The notes under the pieces were generated by a model. That model was not told where the DNA came from. It saw nothing but the letters and a program-made list of their open reading frames with translations, and ran no database searches. The translations under genes and the position numbers were made by a program. A DNA stretch of 44,181 bases from Acinetobacter haemolyticus. Lineage in GTDB: Bacteria > Pseudomonadota > Gammaproteobacteria > Pseudomonadales > Moraxellaceae. The stretch is taken from contig NZ_OVCN01000024.1 in the NCBI RefSeq assembly GCF_900406815.1, positions 1-44,181 of the forward strand. The letters are read 5' to 3'. Each line of letters opens with the position of its first letter. The first letter of the stretch is position 1. Shown piece by piece: positions 15,506 to 23,373 of the stretch.

Positions 15506-16856
15506 CCAAGACTTTTTTAAAGACTAAGGAGTTACGTTGATAGTTATAGAGCGCTTGGCGAGCATTGGGTAAGTCATCGATGCTTGCTGCGATAAAACCT
15601 TGTTCCAAGAACCAGTGAGCCGTTCGTGTTGTGAGTACGAACAGTTGTTGAATGCCTTGTTGCTTGGCTTTTGTCTCTAGGAATTGCAAAATCTGGCTGC
15701 CGCGATTGGATTTTCGATAATTTGAATCCACTGCGACGCAGGCAATCTCTGCGGAATGGATTTCATCTTCTCCCGTAGGGATGGGATAGAGTGCCGCACA
15801 GGCGAGAATCATGCCGTCACGTTCAATCACGGCAAATTGCTCAATTTCACTTTCAAGAAGTTCCCGTGAGCGATAGACCAGAATCCCTTCTTGCTCAAGT
15901 GGACGAAGTAAGTTAATCAAACCACCGACATCTTGGATATTGGCGATTCGTACCTCCTCATAGTGAGCATCTGTGATTAGCGTACCGACTCCATCCCGCG
16001 TAAATAGTTCTTCAATCAATGCACCATCATAGGCATACGAAATCAGATGGACGCGATGTACACCAGACAATGAGGCCTGTTGGGCTTGTTTGAGGTGTAA
16101 GGCAAATTCGGGATATTGGGATTGAAATTGTTGAATATAAGGTTCAAGCTGACGTGGGCTTAATTCACGCAACAATTGTTTTTGATCATTGATCAGACCT
16201 TGTTTTTCACCTAAGAAGATCAGCTTGTCGGCATTTAATGCGGTTGCCGTTTTGGTTGCGACTTCTTCAGCAAGTAAATTAAAGACTTCACCCGTGGTCG
16301 AATAGCCTGTTGGCCCTAATAGAACAATATTATGGTTATCTAAATGACGTTGAATTGCGTCGGTATCAATCGAACGTACATCTCCAGTGAGCTGGAAATC
16401 GATTCCCTCACGAATACCATACGGCTTCGCAGTGACAAAATTGCCTGAAACGACATCAATGCGTGCGCCATACATCGGTGAGTTGGCTAAACCCATAGAT
16501 AGTAGAGCTTCAATTTCTAGGCGTATTGAACCCACGGCGTTCATCACACCACGTAAAGATTCACGTGTGGTAATGCGACGATTTTGATGAAACGGTGTTT
16601 CGATCTGTTGTTGATGGAGATTCTGATTAATCTGCGGACGTGCGCCGTATACGAGGATTAAGCGAATGCCTAAAGAATGCAGCAGGGCAATATCGTGAAT
16701 AATATGCTGAAAATTTTCATGTTGAACGGCTTCACCGCCGAACATCAGAACAAAGGTTTTATCTCGGTGTGCATTAATATAAGGTGCAGAATGGCGAAAC
16801 CAATGTACATAATGTTGGGTGCTGTTATGCAATTTTTCTACAGGCTTACTAGGCAT
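15501..16856 (-). CDS. argA: Amino-acid N-acetyltransferase (N-acetylglutamate synthase)
   Basis: A 451-residue two-domain enzyme of classical ArgA length. The N-terminal amino-acid-kinase-like domain (about 25-290) shows RDKTFVLMFGGEAVQHENF and GIRLILVYGARPQI and binds arginine for feedback inhibition. The C-terminal GNAT domain (about 305-445) has IACVAVDSNYRKSNRGSQIL, the acetyl-CoA loop. It makes N-acetylglutamate, the first step of arginine synthesis. It stands alone on the minus strand, followed by a nested inverted repeat. Confidence 0.96.
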   Translation of the reverse strand: MPSKPVEKLHNSTQHYVHWFRHSAPYINAHRDKTFVLMFGGEAVQHENFQHIIHDIALLHSLGIRLILVYGARPQINQNLHQQQIETPFHQNRRITTRESLRGVMNAVGSIRLEIEALLSMGLANSPMYGARIDVVSGNFVTAKPYGIREGIDFQLTGDVRSIDTDAIQRHLDNHNIVLLGPTGYSTTGEVFNLLAEEVATKTATALNADKLIFLGEKQGLINDQKQLLRELSPRQLEPYIQQFQSQYPEFALHLKQAQQASLSGVHRVHLISYAYDGALIEELFTRDGVGTLITDAHYEEVRIANIQDVGGLINLLRPLEQEGILVYRSRELLESEIEQFAVIERDGMILACAALYPIPTGEDEIHSAEIACVAVDSNYRKSNRGSQILQFLETKAKQQGIQQLFVLTTRTAHWFLEQGFIAASIDDLPNARQALYNYQRNSLVFKKVLV

Positions 16857-16926
16857 ACCGATCTCAAATCAACAGATATGAGATGATTCTAAACAAAAAA
16901 ACTCAAACTCACATGATTTAGTTTAA

Positions 16927-16955
16927 TAAAAAGCACTCAAATGAAGTTTGAGTGC
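16927..16955 (-). terminator. Intrinsic terminator after the RcnB-like gene
   Basis: A perfect 9-bp stem, GCACTCAAA (16933-16941) and TTTGAGTGC (16947-16955), with the loop TGAAG. On the minus strand it is followed by TTTTTATT. It lies 43 bases after the stop. Confidence 0.88.
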
Positions 16956-16998
16956 GATCTCATTTGACCTCAATTCAGTATAAGTCAATGTGGCATAT

Positions 16999-17376
16999 TT
17001 AGAATGCTCGAATACTGACAATACTATTATCATCCGAGTTGACTAAAATATAGTCGTTGTTAATTTTGTACCATTGTTGATTACGACCCGGCTTAGGGAG
17101 ATTATTTTCTTTATAATCAATTTTGTAGCCATTACCTCGATAATGTTGAGGCATGACATATCCCGCTTGCCAGCGATGTTGTTTCAAGCGCTCTACACCA
17201 CGTTCTTCACGCATACGACGTTCGCGCATACGGTTATCATTATCTGAACGTTCGAAATTGCGGCCATGCTTGCCACGCCCATCTTCATCACGATCAAATG
17301 GAGGACTCGCAAAACTTGCCACACTGCCCAATAAGGCAATTGAACCTAAAATCAAAATAATGAAAAATTTTTTCAT
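16999..17376 (-). CDS. RcnB-family periplasmic protein
   Basis: 125 residues. A Sec signal peptide (KKFFIILILGSIALLGSVASFA) is followed by a very charged Asp/Arg/His-rich stretch (about 27-65, many RMRERR-like units). The C-terminal RcnB domain reads WQAGYVMPQHYRGNGYKIDYKENNLPKPGRNQQWYKINNDYILVN, with the typical LP-PP-like element followed by an aromatic strand. RcnB of E. coli modulates nickel/cobalt efflux, but most relatives have no proven role. No RcnA exporter is nearby, so metal homeostasis is only a guess. Confidence 0.8.
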   Translation of the reverse strand: MKKFFIILILGSIALLGSVASFASPPFDRDEDGRGKHGRNFERSDNDNRMRERRMREERGVERLKQHRWQAGYVMPQHYRGNGYKIDYKENNLPKPGRNQQWYKINNDYILVNSDDNSIVSIRAF

Positions 17377-17556
17377 GATACACCTAATATCGGATGTCTC
17401 TCATGTGAAAACTGTACCTTAAAAATGCAGAGAAACTGTGAAGATCAATTCATTGTTCCTTTAAAAAGATGAAGATAATTTACCCAAATCTCTGCATCAG
17501 GTCAGTTTTCAATACTGTTTGGAATTATTCTCATAAAGTCTGAATGTCAGCAGAAC

Positions 17557-18303
17557 TTAATCTTGAGCATCAATACTTTGTCCATTCATGTCCAAGCTAT
17601 CATCACCCATAAGATAAAGATAGGCAGGCATAATGCTATCAGGTGTAGGTAGCACTTTTGGATCTTCATCGGGGTAGGCTTTGGCACGCATGGCAGTACG
17701 TGTACCGCCTGGATTGATACAGTTATAGCGAATGTTTGGGAAGCTGTTTTCTAAGGCAAAGATTTTGCTCATCGCTTCCGTTGCAATTTTGGAGACTGAA
17801 TAAGCACCCCACAATGCACGTGCTTCACGCCCAACACCTGAACTGGTAAAGATCACCGAAGCATGTTCTGATTTTTCGAGTAAAGGTAATAAGGCTTGAG
17901 TTAAAGCGAAAGGCGCGCGTAAATTCACCGCCATGACATCATCCCAAACATCAACTGGGTAGTTGGCAAGTTCAACACGATCACCTAACATGCCTGCATT
18001 GTGTAAAATACCATCTAAACGACCGAATTGCTGCTCTAAAGTATCCACCAAAAGCTCGTAATCATGACTCGATGCAGTTGAGAGCTGTAATGGAAGAATA
18101 GCGGGTTGTGGCGCACCTAAAGCTTCAATTTCATCATAGATGACTTCAAGTTTGTTTAAAGTACGACCATGTAAGACCACGGTGGCACCATGGAGGGCAT
18201 AACTCATCGCAGCAGCTCGTCCGATCCCATCACCAGCACCTGTGATTAAGATAATGCGATCTTTAAGCAGATCTGGGCGAGGTTGATATTCTGAATATTT
18301 CAT
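17557..18303 (-). CDS. SDR-family oxidoreductase (YciK-like)
   Basis: 248 residues from the ATG at 18303 (MKYSEYQPRPDLL), chosen because AGGAGG stands just upstream; the frame is open to 18330. It is a classical short-chain dehydrogenase: TGAGDGIG nucleotide loop at about 21-28, HNAG near 95, Ser of the catalytic triad in IFTSSGVG, and YSVSK (Tyr and Lys). The end matches E. coli YciK, whose substrate is unknown. It follows mupP and ubiG, the same order as PA3171-PA3173 in Pseudomonas. The spacing suggests one operon. Confidence 0.9.
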   Translation of the reverse strand: MKYSEYQPRPDLLKDRIILITGAGDGIGRAAAMSYALHGATVVLHGRTLNKLEVIYDEIEALGAPQPAILPLQLSTASSHDYELLVDTLEQQFGRLDGILHNAGMLGDRVELANYPVDVWDDVMAVNLRAPFALTQALLPLLEKSEHASVIFTSSGVGREARALWGAYSVSKIATEAMSKIFALENSFPNIRYNCINPGGTRTAMRAKAYPDEDPKVLPTPDSIMPAYLYLMGDDSLDMNGQSIDAQD

Positions 18304-18338
18304 TGTTATGCCTCCTGTTATTATCTTCAATGGAATGT

Positions 18339-19037
18339 TTAACCCATCATACTCTGATTTTCTGAGAAAACAGTGATTTTCTGTTTAAGCAGTTGATGGA
18401 GCTCAGGGATGGTATGAATAATGGCATCCGCTCGCCATGCAGCGAGATCATCACGTGATTCAACCGGTAAATAACCATATGCAGCCAAAATCGTATACAT
18501 CTCTGCATTGCGTCCCGCATCGATGTCACGGGGATGATCTCCGACATAGATAATATCTTTAGCATCTAGATTGAGCCGTTGAGCCGCGAGGTACATGGGT
18601 TCTGGATCAGGTTTGGTTTTGCTGACATCCTCAGGGCAAACTAGCACGGCACAACGTTCATTCAGCTTGAGTTTAGCTAATAAAGCTTCACTTAAGCCAC
18701 GTGGTTTATTGGTCACAATCCCCCATGGGATGTGATGGGCTTCCAACTCTTCGAGCAAAGGATACATGCCCTCAAATAGATCTGTATCCACTACAATATT
18801 GTCGCCGTACACATCTAGAAAGCGTTGACGATGCGCTAAAAATACTGGGTCAGTGATATCCAACTCTGGGTATACCAGTTTGACCATAGCACGTGCGCCT
18901 TCAGAAACTTGTGTGCGAATCGTATCTGCTTCAACCACAGGGCATTGTTTATCACGGCACATTTGTTGAATGATTCGGATAAAGTCAGCTGCTGTATCAA
19001 TCAACGTACCATCTAGATCAAATAAAACCGCTTTCAT
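18339..19037 (-). CDS. mupP: HAD phosphatase, probable N-acetylmuramic acid 6-phosphate phosphatase
   Basis: A 232-residue haloacid-dehalogenase hydrolase of the phosphoglycolate-phosphatase subfamily. Motif [11 protein letters not shown] gives nucleophile Asp7 and Asp9; motif II is IVTNK; motif III/IV is [11 protein letters not shown] followed by [13 protein letters not shown]. Many databases call it Gph. Its position between ubiG and a YciK-like SDR equals that of Pseudomonas MupP, which dephosphorylates MurNAc-6P in peptidoglycan recycling via AmgK/MurU. That makes MupP the better call, from context. The start overlaps ubiG by 4 bases. Confidence 0.85.
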   Translation of the reverse strand: MKAVLFDLDGTLIDTAADFIRIIQQMCRDKQCPVVEADTIRTQVSEGARAMVKLVYPELDITDPVFLAHRQRFLDVYGDNIVVDTDLFEGMYPLLEELEAHHIPWGIVTNKPRGLSEALLAKLKLNERCAVLVCPEDVSKTKPDPEPMYLAAQRLNLDAKDIIYVGDHPRDIDAGRNAEMYTILAAYGYLPVESRDDLAAWRADAIIHTIPELHQLLKQKITVFSENQSMMG

Positions 19038-19750
19038 TGAGCACCTGTATTGGTGGTATGAACCATATAATTCACGTCGACATTGGGCGCAAGCCAGTAA
19101 TGTTTGGTGATCGGGTTGTAATGTAAACCGGTCATTTCCTTGAGGGTTAAACCGGCATTACGAATATCATGTGCCATTTCAGATGGACGAATGAATTTAT
19201 GATAGTCATGCGTGCCTTTTGGCAGTAAACGAAGCACGTATTCGGCACCAATGATCGCAAATAAATAGGATTTTGGATTGCGGTTAATCGTTGAAAAAAA
19301 CACGTGACCACCAGGTTTCACTAAGTTTTGGCAGGCTTTGACGATCGAGGCAGGATCTGGCACATGTTCCATCATTTCCATGCAGGTCACGACGTCATAT
19401 TGACCTGCTTGCTCTTGAGCCAGTTGTTCAACAGGGATTTGGCGATACTCGATGTTTTGTACATTTTCTTGTTGTGCGTGAAGGCGACCTACTGCAAGCG
19501 GAGCTTCACCCATATCAATGCCGAGAACATCAGCACCACGACGCGCCATACTTTCAGCTAAAATTCCACCGCCGCAACCGACATCGAGGACTTTTTTCCC
19601 CGCTAAACCACCTACACGTTCATCGATCCAGTTTAGACGTAAGGGATTGATTTGATGAAGAGGGCGAAATTCCGAATGTTGATCCCACCATTTGGCAGCC
19701 AATGCTTCAAATTTTGCGATTTCTTGCGGGTCAACATTCAATTGCGACAT
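19034..19750 (-). CDS. ubiG: Bifunctional 2-polyprenyl-6-hydroxyphenol methylase / demethylubiquinone O-methyltransferase
   Basis: A 238-residue class I SAM-dependent methyltransferase. It has the UbiG opening [36 protein letters not shown] motif [27 protein letters not shown] at about 60-85, and the [11 protein letters not shown] motif. The C-terminal [22 protein letters not shown] is also diagnostic. It performs both O-methylations of ubiquinone synthesis. It is the first gene of the ubiG-mupP-SDR cluster and diverges from dsbA. Confidence 0.97.
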   Translation of the reverse strand: MSQLNVDPQEIAKFEALAAKWWDQHSEFRPLHQINPLRLNWIDERVGGLAGKKVLDVGCGGGILAESMARRGADVLGIDMGEAPLAVGRLHAQQENVQNIEYRQIPVEQLAQEQAGQYDVVTCMEMMEHVPDPASIVKACQNLVKPGGHVFFSTINRNPKSYLFAIIGAEYVLRLLPKGTHDYHKFIRPSEMAHDIRNAGLTLKEMTGLHYNPITKHYWLAPNVDVNYMVHTTNTGAQ

Positions 19751-19928
19751 GGTGTCACCTCTATATTAGGATGATTATTTCGGTTTAATCTTTTGGTAGT
19801 GTAGCGATTCTGGCAAAAAAAGCGATAAATCCAATAAAAAACTTCACAGAAGAAAAACGAATTAGTCGAGTTTGCTTTATATTTAGCATATAAACTTACG
19901 AAAAATGCTTAGAGGAAAAGCACAGGCA

Positions 19929-20549
19929 ATGAAAAAGTTAGTACTCAGTGGTTTAAGTGCGGTTGCGTTGACGTTTTCAATGAATGCAATGGCTGCAAAT
20001 TTTGTTGAAGGTAAGGACTATACGGTTGTGGCCAATCCAGGTAAAACGGTTGCGCCAGCAGGTCAGTACGAAGTCCGCGAATTTTTCTGGTATGGCTGTG
20101 GTCACTGCTATAATCTTGAGCCACATATGCAAACTTGGTTAAAGAAAATTCCAAAGGATGTGTATTTCTTACGCACACCCGCAGCCATGAATAAGGTGTG
20201 GGAGCAAGGTGCACGTGGTTACTATGTGTCAGAAGCACTTGGTGTTCGTAAGAGAACCCATATTCCACTTTTCCACGCGATTCATGAGGGTGGTCAACAG
20301 ATTTTTGATCAAGCCTCTCAGGCGAAGTTCTTTGCACGCTATGGTGTACCAGAACAGAAATTTAATAGTATGTTTAACTCTTTCCCAATTACTGCAAAAG
20401 TTGCTGAGTCAAATCAGCTCGCGCAACAGTACCAATTGACAGGCGTACCGGCAGTCGTGGTAAACGGAAAATATGTGGTACAGGGTGAAGATGCAAAGGT
20501 TACCCAAGTGGTTGACTTCTTGTTAGAGAAAGAGCGTAAAGGCAAATAA
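19929..20549 (+). CDS. dsbA: Periplasmic thiol:disulfide interchange protein DsbA
   Basis: 206 residues from the ATG at 19929 (MKKLVLSGLSAVALTFSMNAMAA), which starts a clean Sec signal peptide; an earlier in-frame ATG at 19905 would spoil it. The active site in FFWYGCGHCYN is Cys-Gly-His-Cys rather than the Cys-Pro-His-Cys of E. coli DsbA. The cis-Pro loop is TGVPAVVVNGKY near the end. It introduces disulfides into secreted proteins. The Gly at the second CXXC position is expected to shift its redox potential. It ends at an intrinsic terminator. Confidence 0.95.
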   Translation: MKKLVLSGLSAVALTFSMNAMAANFVEGKDYTVVANPGKTVAPAGQYEVREFFWYGCGHCYNLEPHMQTWLKKIPKDVYFLRTPAAMNKVWEQGARGYYVSEALGVRKRTHIPLFHAIHEGGQQIFDQASQAKFFARYGVPEQKFNSMFNSFPITAKVAESNQLAQQYQLTGVPAVVVNGKYVVQGEDAKVTQVVDFLLEKERKGK

Positions 20550-20571
20550 AATTGATCTTTAGTTAAAGTAT

Positions 20572-20607
20572 AAAGGACTGGGGAGTAATTGCCGCAGTCC
20601 TTTTTTA
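20572..20607 (+). terminator. Intrinsic terminator of dsbA
   Basis: A 9-bp stem, AAAGGACTG (20572-20580) and CAGTCCTTT (20595-20603), is followed by a T run. It lies 22 bases after the dsbA stop. Confidence 0.9.
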
Positions 20608-20614
20608 TTCAGGG

Positions 20615-21244
20615 TTATTCACTATCCAAAGCTTCTAAATCAATTTGCACTTTTTGTGTAGGTAAAGACAAAGCTTGGTTGACGTAGAGATTTATTAACT
20701 TTTCTCGTGAACCAATCGAACGTTGGTAATAACTTGAATTTAATAATAATGCTGCACCGTAGGTCAGTGACCAAATATAAGACAAATAATCACGAATCGA
20801 CATATCATAATTTTGCGACTTTAAATATTTTTCGGTCATTTCTTTCAAAGAAACAATACGTTGCTGACGAATTTCATAAAGCTCATCAAACAAATGCTTT
20901 AACTTTGATTCAGTCATGGTGAGATGTTCTTCTAATTGATGCAGGAGAATCGTACGACTGGGTGCTTTTAAATGATAGAGCATATAACGTGGAGCATATT
21001 CTTTGACATCGGTATTGTATTTATCTGAAATTTTTAAAATTTCTTTTTCATTTTGAATAATCAGCTCAAGCAATAATTCATTTTTGCTGCGAAAATGTTT
21101 GTATAGCGTACCTTTGGCTATGTCCAGTTCGGCAACCAGTTCATCTAAGGTCATTTCTTGGTTGTTTTCTAATAATAGTTTTTCAGCAACCTGCAAAATT
21201 TTTTCTTTGCGAATTAAGAACTGTGTATGACGATCAGGATTCAT
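20615..21244 (-). CDS. TetR-family transcriptional regulator
   Basis: 209 residues. The HTH at about 12-60 reads RKEKILQVAEKLLLENNQEMTLDELVAELDIAKGTLYKHFRSKNELL, a canonical TetR signature with recognition helix KGTLYKHF. The C-terminal ligand domain (about 75-190) is helical and not matched to a known ligand class by eye. It is followed by desT on the same strand, about 106 bases upstream. An inverted repeat at 21325-21349 lies in its leader and could be its own operator. Target unknown. Confidence 0.88.
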   Translation of the reverse strand: MNPDRHTQFLIRKEKILQVAEKLLLENNQEMTLDELVAELDIAKGTLYKHFRSKNELLLELIIQNEKEILKISDKYNTDVKEYAPRYMLYHLKAPSRTILLHQLEEHLTMTESKLKHLFDELYEIRQQRIVSLKEMTEKYLKSQNYDMSIRDYLSYIWSLTYGAALLLNSSYYQRSIGSREKLINLYVNQALSLPTQKVQIDLEALDSE

Positions 21245-21324
21245 GATGCTTATAAGCTCCTCATAGTGTTCTAAACGGCAATGCTTGATTGTCTAATGCA
21301 TAATAACGCGAAGCAATGCTTTTA

Positions 21325-21349
21325 TATATCAAACTTTGGGCTTGATATA
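21325..21349. promoter_or_regulatory. Inverted repeat between two TetR genes, possible operator
   Basis: TATATCAA (21325-21332) and TTGATATA (21342-21349) are perfect 8-bp arms around 9 bases. They lie directly behind the desT stop and about 80 bases before the start of the other TetR gene. An operator for the downstream gene or a weak desT terminator are both possible. Confidence 0.4.
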
Positions 21350-21350
21350 G

Positions 21351-22001
21351 TCAAACGTTTTGTGGTTCCCAATTTGAGATCCCATTAAATAGCAAACGAA
21401 CCTGAGTGGTTGCATTGTCTATAAACAGATTCTGTTGTTCTAATAAATCGTCAATCTCATACTGTTTAGGTAAGTTGATCCACGTCATTGCCCAAGTAAA
21501 TGACATATTGATCAAAATGGTCGATAGAACTTGTAAATCTTTAGCTTCTTTAATGTGCTTGAAGGTTTCAAGTTTGCATAAATCAATGGCGAGATCTTCG
21601 ATCAAAAACTCAATTTCACGCGCAATTGCGGTCCTGACCGTTTCAGATCCGCCCCAACGTTCAGCAATCATAAATTGCCATTGTTGTGGACTATGGTTTA
21701 CCGCTTGTACAAACAGTTCAATACTGGTACGTGTTTTTGCTGCCCCACTATGTTTTAGATAGCTTTGACCGAGTTGATGAATCAGGCTTTTGAGATGTAA
21801 AGAGACTTGATCAACTAGCTCTTGTCCCAATGCTTCCATATCTTGGAAATGACGATAAAACGCCGTTGGTACTAAACCAACTTCACGAGCAACTTCTCGC
21901 AAACTAATACTGCTGAATGAGCGCCCAGAGGTACTGAGGTGGAGTGCTGCATCCAGTAGAGCTTGCCGACTCTGTTGTTTTCGTTCATCTCTAATCGACA
22001 T
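21351..22001 (-). CDS. desT: TetR-family repressor of unsaturated fatty acid genes (DesT/FabR-like)
   Basis: 216 residues. The HTH at about 8-60 reads RQALLDAALHLSTSGRSFSSISLREVAREVGLVPTAFYRHFQDMEALG. The GLVPTAFYRHF recognition helix is characteristic of FabR/DesT. The C-terminal domain (FMIAERWGGS..., LCKLETFKHI, FTWAMTWINLPKQY) also matches this pair by memory. In Pseudomonas aeruginosa DesT senses the saturated/unsaturated acyl-CoA balance and represses the divergent desCB. Here the same divergent layout occurs, with an array of matching palindromes between the genes. Confidence 0.87.
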   Translation of the reverse strand: MSIRDERKQQSRQALLDAALHLSTSGRSFSSISLREVAREVGLVPTAFYRHFQDMEALGQELVDQVSLHLKSLIHQLGQSYLKHSGAAKTRTSIELFVQAVNHSPQQWQFMIAERWGGSETVRTAIAREIEFLIEDLAIDLCKLETFKHIKEAKDLQVLSTILINMSFTWAMTWINLPKQYEIDDLLEQQNLFIDNATTQVRLLFNGISNWEPQNV

Positions 22002-22206
22002 GAATAAGATCCATTAAAACCATACGATAGAGTCTAGCAAAAAAAATAGGTTTTTTTTAGCTTTAATCCATTGCCCAATCAGACACTTTTGTGCTTTTGC
22101 CAAATTTAGTCACATTTTCAGAACGTTCATGATCTCCTTTAAGACGCTCTTTTTTTCAAGACAATTTAGATAGTTATAAAAAAGCGCAAAAAACATTCAG
22201 AAAATT

Positions 22207-22281
22207 AGTGAACAAGTGTTGACTCAGTGAACACAAATGAATATAGTGTACACATGTTCACTACATGAACATTTGTTCACT
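22207..22281 (+). promoter_or_regulatory. DesT-type operator array with a 19-bp period
   Basis: Four 18-bp elements start at 22207, 22226, 22245 and 22264. Element 1 is AGTGAACAAGTGTTGACT. Element 3 is AGTGTACACATGTTCACT. Element 4, CATGAACATTTGTTCACT, holds a perfect 14-bp palindrome at 22266-22279. Element 2 keeps only the left half AGTGAACA. The consensus AGTGAACA-NN-TGTTCACT closely resembles the DesT site of P. aeruginosa as I remember it. The array spans the desC promoter, so occupancy should block RNA polymerase. Confidence 0.75.
22219..22247 (+). promoter_or_regulatory. Predicted sigma70 promoter of desCB
   Basis: The -35 box TTGACT (22219-22224) and -10 box TATAGT (22242-22247) are separated by 17 bases. 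The -35 is the right end of operator 1 and the -10 runs into operator 3. The start codon lies about 60 bases downstream. Confidence 0.65.
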
Positions 22282-22315
22282 CAATATAAATAGCCAGATA
22301 CAAAACGAGGAACGT

Positions 22316-23341
22316 ATGAACGCAAAGTTAGGGTATCAGCCACACTGGATTAGAGAAGATTTTGTTGATTTTGTTTTGCAAAAAATAAAACCAACTTTTG
22401 CTTGGAAGCGTATTCTTGCTGAAGTGACAGCAGTCCGCTCATTAAGTACTGATATGGTTTTATTGACTTTAAAACCAAACCAAAACTTTGATCTTTCGCA
22501 AGTATGTGCAGGTCAAAGTGTTTTGATTACCTTGATGATTCAAGGGGTTTATCATCAACGTAGTTATTCAATTATTGATATTACGTCGCAAGGTGAGATC
22601 CGTCTGGGAATAAAAGTCCAAGGTCTGGTCTCTAGCGCAGCTCAGCTTTTACATGTGGGGGATTGTGTCGAAATCTCACAAGCGCAAGGTGATTTTGTTC
22701 TGCACCAAGGACAGCAACCTGCACTATTAATTGCATCAGGTTCTGGTATCACCGCCATTTATTCTTTATTGCAACAAGCGATTGCACAGAACTTAAAAGA
22801 AATTCATGTGGTGTACTTTAACCGTGCTGAAGTGTTCCACCAAGAGATCGTGGATTTGGCGGAACAATATCCACAACTAAAATATCATTTCTTTAATACG
22901 GCTGAACAAAAGCAACATTTAGATATCGCTTTATTAGAGAAACTGGTGCCGAATTTTAAGGAAGTTCAAGCCTATGCTTGTGGTCACCACAGCATGATGC
23001 GTCAAGCACAAGTGATCTATACGCAACATGATGCGGCGGAAAATTTCCATCAAGAGTTTTTCCAACCTGTGCAGTTAGAACAGTCCAATGAAGCTCAACC
23101 GATTACGTTCCGCCGTGCACAGCAGAACTTTATTGCCACCACGAATCTCCTAAGTAGTGCAGAACAAGCGGGTTTACGCCCACAACACGGTTGCCGCATG
23201 GGGGTATGTAACCGCTGTAGCTGTACCAAAGTCAGCGGTGTGACGCAAAACGTGATCACGGGTGAAATTGATGATCAACCGAACCGCGCAATCAAATTAT
23301 GTGTGAGTCAGGCGCTTAGCCCAGTCACGATTGACCTATAA
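22316..23341 (+). CDS. desC: Ferredoxin reductase partner of the fatty acid desaturase
   Basis: 341 residues from the ATG at 22316 (MNAKLGYQPHWIREDF), preceded by ACGAGGAAC. The frame is open to 22265, inside the operator array. The FAD domain shows YHQRSYSI (RxYS) near 80. The NAD domain shows ALLIASGSGITAIYSLL. The C-terminal plant-type 2Fe-2S domain has CRMGVCNRC (Cx4Cx2C) and the fourth Cys in KLCVSQ. It should pass electrons from NAD(P)H to the desaturase encoded 32 bases downstream, like P. aeruginosa DesC. Confidence 0.88.
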   Translation: MNAKLGYQPHWIREDFVDFVLQKIKPTFAWKRILAEVTAVRSLSTDMVLLTLKPNQNFDLSQVCAGQSVLITLMIQGVYHQRSYSIIDITSQGEIRLGIKVQGLVSSAAQLLHVGDCVEISQAQGDFVLHQGQQPALLIASGSGITAIYSLLQQAIAQNLKEIHVVYFNRAEVFHQEIVDLAEQYPQLKYHFFNTAEQKQHLDIALLEKLVPNFKEVQAYACGHHSMMRQAQVIYTQHDAAENFHQEFFQPVQLEQSNEAQPITFRRAQQNFIATTNLLSSAEQAGLRPQHGCRMGVCNRCSCTKVSGVTQNVITGEIDDQPNRAIKLCVSQALSPVTIDL

Positions 23342-23373
23342 CCCTATAAAAAGAAATATTGAGGATTATCGCA

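Larger units (their letters stand above)
22002..22315. other. Divergent regulatory region between desT and desC
   Basis: This 314-base region contains the operator array and the desC promoter at 22207-22281. The desT-proximal half (22002-22200) is AT-rich, with runs of T and A; I see no ORF or RNA gene in it. Confidence 0.6.

Noticed and set aside
19945..20337. 130-codon frame antisense to dsbA
   Set aside because: dsbA is unambiguous with signal peptide and CXXC; the antisense product has no recognisable domain.
22265..22315. Upstream start of desC
   Set aside because: It would place coding sequence inside the operator array; the ATG at 22316 has the ribosome site.
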